From Verrucomicrobiota bacterium (GTDB taxonomy: Bacteria; Verrucomicrobiota; Verrucomicrobiia; Chthoniobacterales; UBA10450): a DNA stretch of 46,288 bases. A program made the position numbers and the translations under genes. Positions 33,761 to 41,640 of the stretch are shown here, one piece after another (the first letter of the stretch is position 1; each line of letters begins with the position of its first letter). The notes under the pieces are model-generated. The model made no database searches and had not been told where the DNA came from. It worked only from the letters and a program-made list of their open reading frames with translations. The stretch spans positions 1 to 46,288 of the forward strand of contig VBQC01000006.1 in the NCBI GenBank assembly GCA_005887825.1, in the 5' to 3' direction.

Positions 33761-34390
33761 TTAACGATTATTTAACCGCGCAAAGAAATCCGCGAACAAT
33801 GCGTCGTAAATTTTGCCACGCTCGGGATGATATTGCACCGCAACCGCGAATGGATAATTCCGCAGACGCATTTGCTCGATGACATCGTCGGTAGCGCACC
33901 ACGCTTCGACTGTGAAACCGTCCGCGACTCGATCGACCGCCTGATGGTGCGAACTGTTTACTTTCTCGAATCGATGATTCGCGGTCGTGTCGTAACGCAA
34001 CTGCTGAATATCATAGTCTTTTTGGTCGGGGAGCTTGTGATCTGGAATATCGAGCTTAAGCGTGCCGCCAAGCGCGACATTCAAAACCTGGATGCCTCTG
34101 CAAATGCCGAGGATCGGCAGACCGCGCGCGAGCGACTTTGAAATCGCCTCGAACTCCCAGTGGTCTCGCAAAGGATCCGCATCCTTATCGATCAAGGTTG
34201 GATCGACAATTTCCTGGCGCAGAAATTCCGGCGCGATATCCGAGCCGCCTGTCAGCAGCAATCCGTCCATCTGGTCCATCGGAACGTCGCCGGTGCGCGC
34301 ATCGAAAACATGAGCGTCAGGATCCTTCGCAAAAAATGGTCGAAACCATTTTTTATCTTTCGGGCGGATCCAGGTGGCGAGATTAGCCAT
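33761..34390 (-). CDS. Class I glutamine amidotransferase / C26 gamma-glutamyl hydrolase
   Basis: The protein has 209 residues. LPILGICRGIQVLNVALGG carries the nucleophile Cys97. VAVQYHPERG carries His188 and Glu190, completing the triad. GLLLTGGSDIAPEFL is the oxyanion and substrate loop of PuuD-like hydrolases. Family members hydrolyse gamma-glutamyl-GABA or similar gamma-glutamyl bonds. The protein is shorter than E. coli PuuD (254 aa). It lies between the HAD gene and the DUF885 gene, on the same strand as both. Confidence 0.87.
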   Translation of the reverse strand: MANLATWIRPKDKKWFRPFFAKDPDAHVFDARTGDVPMDQMDGLLLTGGSDIAPEFLRQEIVDPTLIDKDADPLRDHWEFEAISKSLARGLPILGICRGIQVLNVALGGTLKLDIPDHKLPDQKDYDIQQLRYDTTANHRFEKVNSSHHQAVDRVADGFTVEAWCATDDVIEQMRLRNYPFAVAVQYHPERGKIYDALFADFFARLNNR

Positions 34391-34458
34391 TAAGGACTGT
34401 AAGATGTAGCGGCGGCTGTGTCAGCCGCCTATTTCAATCGGCGCTTCATAGAAACGCC

Positions 34459-36189
34459 CTACAATCCCATTAATTCACGTACGTATTTCACTGGTGGGCT
34501 GCCGTAGGAAATCACCTGATCGTTGTATTTTTTCTGATCAAACGATGCGCCTGCTTTCTTTTTGGCGAGATCGCGCAGATCGAGATGTTCGCTCACGCCG
34601 ACGAAATAAGTGGAAAGCTGTGTGGAGGTGAGCCGTGCGCGTTTCCATTTCGCTACGGCTTCACCCTCTTGTTGGAAAGCTTCTTTCGTCATCAAATCCA
34701 TCGCTTCCTGCTCGCTCATGTTCCCGGCGTGAATGCTTTGATCCAGAATCGCGTTGGCGATGGCACGCAACCGCATTTTCAACTGCTGCATCTTGACCTC
34801 GGGACCGCCGTAACCCTGTTCTGCCATCATCTGTTCGCAGTAAACCGCCCAGCCTTCGACGAATGTGCCGCTCTGAAAGATCGCGCGAACCAGTGTGGGC
34901 GCGCGGAATTCGTTGGCGTGAGCCAGTTGCAAGTAATGTCCCGGCATCGCCTCATGCACGGTGAGATCGCGCACCATGTAATTGTTGTATTCCCGGAAGA
35001 ACGATTCTTTGCGTTCCTTTGACCAGTCGTTAGGCGTCGGCGCCACAGCGAAGAATGTTTTAGCATTTTTCTCGAGAGGACCGGAGGCATCGCAATAGGC
35101 AATAGCCTGACCTCGCTTGAATTCCGGCATTACGATCACGTCCAATGGCGTATCCGGAACGGTCACCAGATTGTGCGATCTCACGAAGTCAGTCGCTTCA
35201 CCGACAATTTTTTGGGCGTAACTGACGATCGTGTTATCGTCGGGGTGTTGCTCCGCCAATTTATTTAAAACCGCGGCCGTGATCTTTTTCTTATCGGCAA
35301 GCGCGGGCTGGTCAGCCTTCGGAAAATATTTTTTGTAAAGTGGCAGTGCCGTTTCGTAGATGGCTGTCTGCGTCTGTTGCAAATCCGCTTGTGCGCGCTT
35401 CATGATTTCTTCCATCGACAGGTCGGAGGCGAGCGCGAAGCGCAGTTTCTTTCGAAACTTCTCGACGCCGAGGCGAAAATCGCCGTCGGAGCGCGGCAAG
35501 AGATCTTTCTCCAGCCATTTTTTGTAATCCTCTAGTGCCGCTGCGGTTTTTTCCTGCAAGGGCGCGAGTTCCTTTTTCATCTGCGGCGCGCGATCAAGGA
35601 GGGGAGCAAGTCCTTCGCGAACAAGATTGATCGCGCCCTGTGTTTGTTCAATTGCCGTTTCTGTATGGACGCGCGGCGGATGCTGCAAATTCGCCTTCGC
35701 CTGGGCGATCACACGCGGAATTCCCTCCATGCGTTGGCGCAAATTCGGAATCCGTTTTTCTGGCGACGCGAAATCTCGCGCGACCAAAACATAAAGACTG
35801 TTCGCCAGGCTCTGATTGTAAATGAGCGGATTCCAATCAGGCTGTTTTAACTCTTCAGCCTGGAAGATCTTGTAATCGATGTTCTCCTTCAGAATGCGGA
35901 AATCGACGTTGTTCGCACCGGTGACTTGCGATCCGTCGAGGGCGTTTAGCTTTTCGCGAAACTCTTTTTGCGTAGCTAATTCTTTCGCCCGCGCTTCAGG
36001 CGAATAATCCGTTAGCCGCCCATCAAACCGATGGTCGCCAAGTTCGGTCGCCTCCTCTGGATTGTTCTCCAGCTCCAGTTCGATGTAATCGTGCGCAATC
36101 TTCTGAAATTCGTCGTCTTTCGGATTCGCTCGGGCGGTGGATATCGAAAGTGATATAGACAATGCGACTACTAGGATGATTGTTTTCAT
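34459..36189 (-). CDS. DUF885-family secreted metallohydrolase
   Basis: The protein has 576 residues with a signal peptide (IILVVALSISLSISTARA, then NPKDD). The family signature TVHEAMPGHYLQLAHANE (His at ~413) has the H-E-x-x-x-G-H arrangement proposed to bind zinc. FVEGWAVYCEQMM supplies the downstream Glu. Many DUF885 members are uncharacterised, and some are suggested peptidases. It lies 14 bases after the end of the POT transporter frame, with a small lipoprotein before that. This suggests peptides as substrate, by context only. Confidence 0.9.
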   Translation of the reverse strand: MKTIILVVALSISLSISTARANPKDDEFQKIAHDYIELELENNPEEATELGDHRFDGRLTDYSPEARAKELATQKEFREKLNALDGSQVTGANNVDFRILKENIDYKIFQAEELKQPDWNPLIYNQSLANSLYVLVARDFASPEKRIPNLRQRMEGIPRVIAQAKANLQHPPRVHTETAIEQTQGAINLVREGLAPLLDRAPQMKKELAPLQEKTAAALEDYKKWLEKDLLPRSDGDFRLGVEKFRKKLRFALASDLSMEEIMKRAQADLQQTQTAIYETALPLYKKYFPKADQPALADKKKITAAVLNKLAEQHPDDNTIVSYAQKIVGEATDFVRSHNLVTVPDTPLDVIVMPEFKRGQAIAYCDASGPLEKNAKTFFAVAPTPNDWSKERKESFFREYNNYMVRDLTVHEAMPGHYLQLAHANEFRAPTLVRAIFQSGTFVEGWAVYCEQMMAEQGYGGPEVKMQQLKMRLRAIANAILDQSIHAGNMSEQEAMDLMTKEAFQQEGEAVAKWKRARLTSTQLSTYFVGVSEHLDLRDLAKKKAGASFDQKKYNDQVISYGSPPVKYVRELMGL

Positions 36190-36203
36190 TTTGAATCTGA
36201 TCG

Positions 36204-36665
36204 CTACGCTTCCGGCTGGACCGCAAACCCCATCGCAGGTTCAGCGTCGCCGGCAACTTGAGTCTGGTCCTGCAAATAAGTTCGGCCCTTGTAAAACGGC
36301 GTGACGATTGCGAACAAAATCGCCGTTCCCAGCATCACCCAAACGAAGAACATGAAGTAGCTCGTTCCTTGCAACTTCACGCTGCCGTCAGGATTTTGGA
36401 TGAAGAAATTAACGGCTGCGGTGAATTGGTTGCCGAGCGAAACGGCGAGTAAATACGTGCACATGACAAGCGATTTAAGTTTTACTGGCCCTTGGGTATA
36501 GGAAAACTCGAGATGAGTCGGCGAAACCAGAGTCTCGCCCGCGGTCAAAATCACGAACGCCCAAATTTGCCACACAATGCTCGGGCGCGCGCCGCCGTCG
36601 ATTCGTGTTTGGATCATGGCGACTAAAAAGAATGACGCAGCAGTGACAAATAACCCGGCGCCCAT
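36204..36665 (-). CDS. POT-family peptide transporter, 3' part (after a frameshift)
   Basis: The protein has 153 residues beginning MGAGLFVTAASFFLVAMI. It contains the last membrane helices of a POT (proton-dependent oligopeptide) transporter, including the conserved WQIWAFVILTAGETLVSPTHLEF before helix 10 to 12. It continues the protein encoded by 36475-37665 in a different frame. It has no start of its own that would make sense as a separate gene. It ends 14 bases before the DUF885 start. Confidence 0.8.
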   Translation of the reverse strand: MGAGLFVTAASFFLVAMIQTRIDGGARPSIVWQIWAFVILTAGETLVSPTHLEFSYTQGPVKLKSLVMCTYLLAVSLGNQFTAAVNFFIQNPDGSVKLQGTSYFMFFVWVMLGTAILFAIVTPFYKGRTYLQDQTQVAGDAEPAMGFAVQPEA

Positions 36666-37665
36666 CTTTCGCAGTGAGCCAGTAAGAAAAGAGTGGCAGC
36701 ATGATCAAAATGAAAATCGGATTGACCGTTTGGATCTGCGACGACAGCCACTCAATACCGAAAAGATGTCGATCCATCGACTCGGCTTGAAGAATCCAGG
36801 AAGAAAAATTCTGCTGCCACAAGGCCCAGAAAATCGCGACAAACGGGACCGGAATTAGGATGTTGAGCAGGATTTTGCCGGTCTCTTTGTTGAAAATTTC
36901 GCGCGCATACGTACGCAGGCCCACCGGTGGGATGTGAACGAACTTTTTGCGGCCGGCCCAAAAGAAAATCGTCGCGATCACCATGAAGATACCGGGCAAG
37001 CCGAATGCGATGTCCGGACTGTGAAGGCGCGGACTTTCGAGAAAGCTCACGATCGACGGCGAAAGTTTGGCGAAAAGGCCATCCGGCGCGGCTTTGTAAG
37101 GTTCCAGCAACCAGGGAATCAAAAGCGTCGAGAGCGCCGAGCCGGCGTTGATCGAAAAATAAAACCAGTTAAAGACGCGAGTCAGCAGATGCCTGTTCGT
37201 CTCGCCGAACTGATCGCCGACATTGGTTGAGACACAGGGCTTAATGCCGCCCGCGCCCATTGCGATCATGAGCAGACCGATGGCGAGCAAGTAGCGCGGC
37301 TCAATCGCGTGCGCCACCGGCGAGCCCATCAAAGCCAGAGTGAAGTGACCGCCGCAGTAAACGATCGACAACCACAAGACGACTCGGAATTTTCCGAAGA
37401 CGGCGTCGGCGAGGATCGCGCCGAAGATTGGCAGAAAATAAAGGGCCGAAACGAAAGTGTGATACCATGCTTCGGCGTTCGCGGGTTGCATCACGCTCAA
37501 GTGGCCCATTTTGTCCAATAGGTACTTGGTCATGAAGATCGTCAGAATGGAATTCATCCCGTAGTAGGAAAAGCGCTCCGCCGCTTCGTTCCCGATGATG
37601 TAGGGAACACCGGGTGGCATCGTGCTGATTTTCGGCGGCGTCGTTGCGTATTTGTGTTTGGCCAT
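36475..37665 (-). CDS. POT-family peptide transporter, 5' part (frameshifted near 36670)
   Basis: GVPYIIGNEAAERFSYYGMN contains the E-x-x-E-R proton-coupling motif of POT/PTR transporters. GAGGIKPCVSTNVGDQF and TRVFNWFYFSINAGSALS are further family signatures. Ten or so helices are normal up to FILIMLPLFSYWL, after which the frame runs into an Arg-rich tail with no membrane segments. The correct continuation is in another frame from 36665. Relatives usually have 10-15 more residues between LFSYW and the next helix, so a small deletion may be involved rather than a single-base change. It is preceded by a small lipoprotein gene and followed by DUF885. Confidence 0.85.
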   Translation of the reverse strand: MAKHKYATTPPKISTMPPGVPYIIGNEAAERFSYYGMNSILTIFMTKYLLDKMGHLSVMQPANAEAWYHTFVSALYFLPIFGAILADAVFGKFRVVLWLSIVYCGGHFTLALMGSPVAHAIEPRYLLAIGLLMIAMGAGGIKPCVSTNVGDQFGETNRHLLTRVFNWFYFSINAGSALSTLLIPWLLEPYKAAPDGLFAKLSPSIVSFLESPRLHSPDIAFGLPGIFMVIATIFFWAGRKKFVHIPPVGLRTYAREIFNKETGKILLNILIPVPFVAIFWALWQQNFSSWILQAESMDRHLFGIEWLSSQIQTVNPIFILIMLPLFSYWLTAKDGRRVICHCCVILFSRHDPNTNRRRRAPEHCVANLGVRDFDRGRDSGFADSSRVFLYPRASKT

Positions 37666-37679
37666 AACGTTGGCTTTGA

Positions 37680-37901
37680 TTAAGGACGTGTCTTCGCAGG
37701 GAAAAATTCGGCTGGCGTCGGCGAGGAAGAAGATTTTTCAGAATCCATCTCGCTCGCTTGGGACCAAGCCTTTGCTGGATCGATTTGTTCCCTCTGGACT
37801 TCCGGCAATTCGCCAAGCGAATGTTTTTCGCATGAACAAATGGCCATCACTGCAGTGGCGCTGAGAACAGACACGGCCTTCGCAACGAAAACTCGCACCA
37901 T
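37680..37901 (-). CDS. Small lipoprotein upstream of the POT transporter
   Basis: The protein has 73 residues with a signal sequence MVRVFVAKAVSVLSATAVMA and a lipobox-like ICSC (Cys22 or Cys24 acylated). The mature part is short and polar (EKHSLGELPEVQREQIDPAK). A longer frame to 38123 runs back through repeat sequence and is unlikely. It lies 14 bases before the transporter start. Together with the transporter and DUF885 it forms a likely operon. Confidence 0.55.
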   Translation of the reverse strand: MVRVFVAKAVSVLSATAVMAICSCEKHSLGELPEVQREQIDPAKAWSQASEMDSEKSSSSPTPAEFFPAKTRP

Positions 37902-37955
37902 GCGTGGGACAGTAACCGTCCTCCAGCCTCGCGTGCAAGGATGAAAGCTGAAGGA

Positions 37956-38119
37956 CCACAGGCATCTTGCCTGTGGGGGCCGGCGGGCTTCCAACCTGCC
38001 GAAAATTTGCAGGGCAACCTCGCCGCCGAAACTCAAGGCTTGGGAAGTGAAGCGCTTTTTGTGATAAACCTGACGCGTCCAGGCGAGACGCCCGGATACC
38101 CCACAGCAAGATGCCTGTG
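37956..38119. repeat. Inverted pair of short palindromes upstream of ftsK
   Basis: CCACAGGCATCTTGCCTGTGGG at 37956-37977 and its near reverse complement CCACAGCAAGATGCCTGTG at 38101-38119 flank about 120 bases. No gene is visible between them. The right copy lies just before the possible ftsK start codons. Confidence 0.65.
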
Positions 38120-38168
38120 CCACACAACGTGATTGAAAGACGCCGCCGCAGGATTACTATCACACGCG

Positions 38169-40598
38169 GTGGCTCGCACGGACAGACACAACGCTTGGAA
38201 CGAAGTCTTCGCGCTCGTTCTCCTTTTCGTCGGCACATTGCTCTTTTTTGCGTTGATCTCCTACACGCCCAAAGATGTGCCGTCGTGGATCTGGTTTAGC
38301 CATATTTCGCCAGCGAATCACCCCGCGCAAAATTTTATCGGACCGGTTGGCGCGATCCTTGCAGGAATTTGCTATCAATTGATCGGCGCGGCCGCGTACC
38401 TTTTGGCGGCGATTCTACTCGGATTTGGCGCCGCGAAACTTTTTCACCCGAGCTTGCGCGTGGCGCGGCGATTGGCGTGGATCGTTCTCTTCATCGGGTC
38501 GGGCGCTTGTTTACTGCATCTGCAACCGTACCATTTGCGCGGCTGGCATGCGGCCTTCAACATTCAAGGTCCGGGCGGTTGGATCGGATATGCCTTCGCC
38601 GATGAGCACCACGGTTTACTCCGCAATTCTCTTGGCCCGTTCGGTTCGCTTATCCTCCTGATCGGAATTTATGCGACGACCTTGATTCTAGTGACTGGAC
38701 TGCGTCCGATTTATCTTGTTCGCGAGACGGTTGCCGCGACGAGACGTGGGAGTGTAAGGCTGCAGGAATGGCGATTGAGCCGCAGATTCCGAAAAGCCGA
38801 TCTCAAAGAAAAACTGGAAATCAGTGAGAAGCAGCTCGCGAAGCAGCGGCGAATATACGAGAAGGAGCTGAAGAAAAAGGGCATGTTCGTGCCTGGACAA
38901 GCTGGCCCGATTGTTTCGCCGGACGAACTCGTAAATCGGCCAAAGCCGAAGGTCGTCGATACAACCGCACTTCCGAACGAGCAGGCAACTGGTCGTCGAA
39001 AACCGTCTCTCGCCGAATTGCGCGCCGGCGAAGAGAAACCAAAGGCCGCGCCGGGCCTGACAAGCCGGGCCTGGAAATCGGAAAATTATGCGCTGCCCGG
39101 AATGGACTTGCTGGACGAGCATAATCTGGAGGGACGTGCAGCCGCGGATCCGTCGGAATTGGAGCATGTCCAGCAAGTTCTGATTGACACGCTGGCGCAG
39201 TTTGGCATTGCGGTAGCGCCGGGTGACATCACGAAAGGCCCTACCATTACGCGCTACGAAGTCTATCCGGCAAAAGGCGTCCGCGTGGACAAGATCGTGA
39301 GTCTGGAGCGAGACCTTGCGCGAGCGACCCGCGCCGAGCGCATTAATATTCTCGCGCCGATTCCCGGGAAAGACACTGTGGGCATCGAGCTCGCGAACAG
39401 TCGAAAAGTGACGGTGAAATTGCGCGAGCTTTTGCAATCACCCGGCTGGGAGGAGGCAAAGGAGCATGCAAAAATTCCGCTCGCTCTCGGTAAAGACGTT
39501 TACGGCAAAACGATCATTGCCGATTTGGCACAAATGCCGCATCTGCTCGTAGCGGGAACTACCGGGAGCGGTAAGAGCGTCTGTATCAACGCGCTTGTTG
39601 CCAGCATGCTCTTCCGGTTTACTCCGGAAGAACTGCGCTTCATCATAATCGATCCGAAAGTAGTGGAGATGCAGTCTTATAATTCTCTGCCGCATCTCGT
39701 CTTCCCGATCGTGACGGATCCAAAAAAAGTGCTGCTTGCCCTGCGTTGGTTGATTGACGAGATGGAACGCCGTTACAAAATTTTTGCCCGCGTCGGCGTG
39801 CGTAACATTGTCGGTTTCAACGCCCGTCCGGTCAAAAAGAAGGATGCTGTAGCCGGGATCGATGATGCCGGCGGGGAAGCGGCTTCAAGCGGGCCGGGAT
39901 CACCGATGCCGGCTACAAAGAACGAGCTTCAAATTCCCGACAAAATTCCCTACATCGTGGTCATCATCGACGAGTTGGCCGATTTGATGCAGACCGCACC
40001 AGCTGACGTGGAAACTGCAATCGCGCGCATTACACAAATGGCTCGAGCAGCCGGGATTCATCTGATCGTCGCGACGCAAACGCCGCGTGCTGATGTCGTC
40101 ACCGGCGTGATCAAAGCAAATATCCCCTGCCGGATTGCGTTTCAAGTAGCGAGTAAGATCGACAGTCGAGTGATTCTTGATGAAAATGGCGCCGATCGTT
40201 TGCTCGGGCAGGGCGACATGCTCTACCTCCCCCCGAGCACTTCACGTCTAATTCGTGCACAAGGCGTGCTCGTGACCGACGATGAAATTCATCGCCTTGT
40301 TGAATTTGTTTCTGCCCAAAGCCCGCCCGATTTCGACGCGGCGATGCATGAGAAGCTTCAATCCGTCGCGGCGCCGGAGGAAGAAGTAACCGGCGAAGAT
40401 GAGGAGCTGGTCGAAAAATGCATCGAGATCATTCGGCAGGAAAAGCGTGCTTCTACATCGTTGCTTCAGCGACGGCTACGACTCGGTTACACACGTGCCG
40501 CGCGCATCGTTGATATTCTGGAGCAGCGCGGTATTTTGGGTCCCGGCGAAGGCGCCAAACCGCGGGAGATCCTGGTCGATCTCGATGCCGCCGTTTAG
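38169..40598 (+). CDS. ftsK: DNA translocase FtsK/SpoIIIE
   Basis: From the GTG at 38169 it has 809 residues; a TTG at 38133 would add 12. Four or five N-terminal membrane segments (LVLLFVGTLLFFALISYT onward) anchor it at the division septum. A short charged linker leads to the motor: GTTGSGKSVCINALV (Walker A, ~residue 463), RFIIIDPKVVEM, and YIVVIIDELADLMQT (Walker B). The C-terminal gamma winged helix (SLLQRRLRLGYTRAARIVDIL) reads KOPS-like DNA signs. It pumps chromosome DNA during division and activates dimer resolution. rodZ follows 15 bases later. Confidence 0.97.
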   Translation: MARTDRHNAWNEVFALVLLFVGTLLFFALISYTPKDVPSWIWFSHISPANHPAQNFIGPVGAILAGICYQLIGAAAYLLAAILLGFGAAKLFHPSLRVARRLAWIVLFIGSGACLLHLQPYHLRGWHAAFNIQGPGGWIGYAFADEHHGLLRNSLGPFGSLILLIGIYATTLILVTGLRPIYLVRETVAATRRGSVRLQEWRLSRRFRKADLKEKLEISEKQLAKQRRIYEKELKKKGMFVPGQAGPIVSPDELVNRPKPKVVDTTALPNEQATGRRKPSLAELRAGEEKPKAAPGLTSRAWKSENYALPGMDLLDEHNLEGRAAADPSELEHVQQVLIDTLAQFGIAVAPGDITKGPTITRYEVYPAKGVRVDKIVSLERDLARATRAERINILAPIPGKDTVGIELANSRKVTVKLRELLQSPGWEEAKEHAKIPLALGKDVYGKTIIADLAQMPHLLVAGTTGSGKSVCINALVASMLFRFTPEELRFIIIDPKVVEMQSYNSLPHLVFPIVTDPKKVLLALRWLIDEMERRYKIFARVGVRNIVGFNARPVKKKDAVAGIDDAGGEAASSGPGSPMPATKNELQIPDKIPYIVVIIDELADLMQTAPADVETAIARITQMARAAGIHLIVATQTPRADVVTGVIKANIPCRIAFQVASKIDSRVILDENGADRLLGQGDMLYLPPSTSRLIRAQGVLVTDDEIHRLVEFVSAQSPPDFDAAMHEKLQSVAAPEEEVTGEDEELVEKCIEIIRQEKRASTSLLQRRLRLGYTRAARIVDILEQRGILGPGEGAKPREILVDLDAAV

Positions 40599-40613
40599 CC
40601 GGCATTTCGTGCG

Positions 40614-41549
40614 ATGACAATTGAGGGTCTTGGTAAAAAATTTCAGGAGGCGCGGCGCGCGAGGAATCTTACACTCGACGAAGCAGCCCGGATGACGAAG
40701 ATTCGTCCGGCCCGGCTGGCGGAAATTGAGGCGGATGATTTTTCTCAATTTCCCAGCCTGGCGTACGCAAAAGGTTTCCTGCTCATTTACGGAAAATTTC
40801 TAGACGTAGATGTTACGCCGTATCTTGACGCATTTGAAGATTCCGAGCGCGTTACGGTCGATGGCTACTCGTACCTTCAGGACAATCCTCCTCCCAAGCC
40901 AGTCAGCGCGCCGGTGGTGCGCCATTCCAGTCGGGAGCGCATCTCACCGATGCCGCTCATCTTTGGCATCCTCGTATTGGTTATCGGCTTTGGGGTAATG
41001 AAATTAATTCTCAATTTGCAGCGGCTTGCTCCAAGACGAGCGGAGCCTACCGCCCAAATCTCGCCGGCCGCCGGATCCACGCCGGGCCCCACGACTCCGC
41101 CACCAACAGCGACCGCCGAAACACCGGCACGCAATGTTGCGTCCGCTCCTACGACTCCACCATCGGTTTCGCCCGTGCCGACGATCGCGCCAACGGCGAC
41201 AGCCGCTTCGGCTGCTCGCGCAACATCAGCCGAGCCGGAAGTGCGCAAAGCCAAGCCTGTGGGTCCAGGGGATCTTGCAAAGGCCCAAGGGGAAACGAAT
41301 CCATCGCCGGCGGAATCAAGCGCGCCAAATCGCGTCGCTATTCGTCCACTTAAAAGAACCTACATCAAGGTTACCGTAAATGATGAAAGCCAGAATCCTG
41401 CGTTGGAGCGCTGGATCTCCCCGGGTGACGGCACGGTGGAATTCCGCGGTAAACATGTCTCGATTCGCGTTCTCGATCGTGACGCCGTTGAGATCAAGAA
41501 AAATGGTAAGGAGCTCGAAGAGGACGATGAGGACGTAACGGTTGATTAA
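40614..41549 (+). CDS. rodZ: RodZ-like helix-turn-helix membrane protein
   Basis: The protein has 311 residues. An N-terminal HTH_25 domain (GLGKKFQEARRARNLTLDEA, residues ~4-75) is followed by one membrane segment (MPLIFGILVLVIGFGVMKLI, ~113-132). A long Pro/Thr/Ala linker leads to a beta-rich C-terminal domain (TYIKVTVNDESQNPALERW) resembling DUF4115. This order is that of RodZ, which links MreB to the wall machinery in rod-shaped cells. It follows ftsK closely, likely in one operon. A palindrome separates it from rimO. Confidence 0.88.
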   Translation: MTIEGLGKKFQEARRARNLTLDEAARMTKIRPARLAEIEADDFSQFPSLAYAKGFLLIYGKFLDVDVTPYLDAFEDSERVTVDGYSYLQDNPPPKPVSAPVVRHSSRERISPMPLIFGILVLVIGFGVMKLILNLQRLAPRRAEPTAQISPAAGSTPGPTTPPPTATAETPARNVASAPTTPPSVSPVPTIAPTATAASAARATSAEPEVRKAKPVGPGDLAKAQGETNPSPAESSAPNRVAIRPLKRTYIKVTVNDESQNPALERWISPGDGTVEFRGKHVSIRVLDRDAVEIKKNGKELEEDDEDVTVD

Positions 41550-41564
41550 ATATAGAAAACGCCC

Positions 41565-41631
41565 AACATCCAACGCCGAACAGCGAACGTCGAAGGTTCA
41601 GCATTCGATGTTCGATGTTGGATGTTTTTTT
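41565..41631. repeat. Palindromic repeat after rodZ, possible terminator (family of the rimO insert)
   Basis: AACATCCAAC (41565-41574) pairs with GTTGGATGTT (41617-41626), with further GAAC/GTTC pairs inside, and a T-run follows. The motif words are the same as in the element inside rimO at 42038-42121. It may act as a terminator for rodZ. Confidence 0.7.
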
Positions 41632-41640
41632 ACCTAGGAC

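Noticed and set aside
37738-38238. 166-codon minus-strand frame upstream of ftsK
   Set aside because: It crosses palindromic repeats and the ftsK start region and has no recognisable domain; the lipoprotein frame at 37680-37901 is better.
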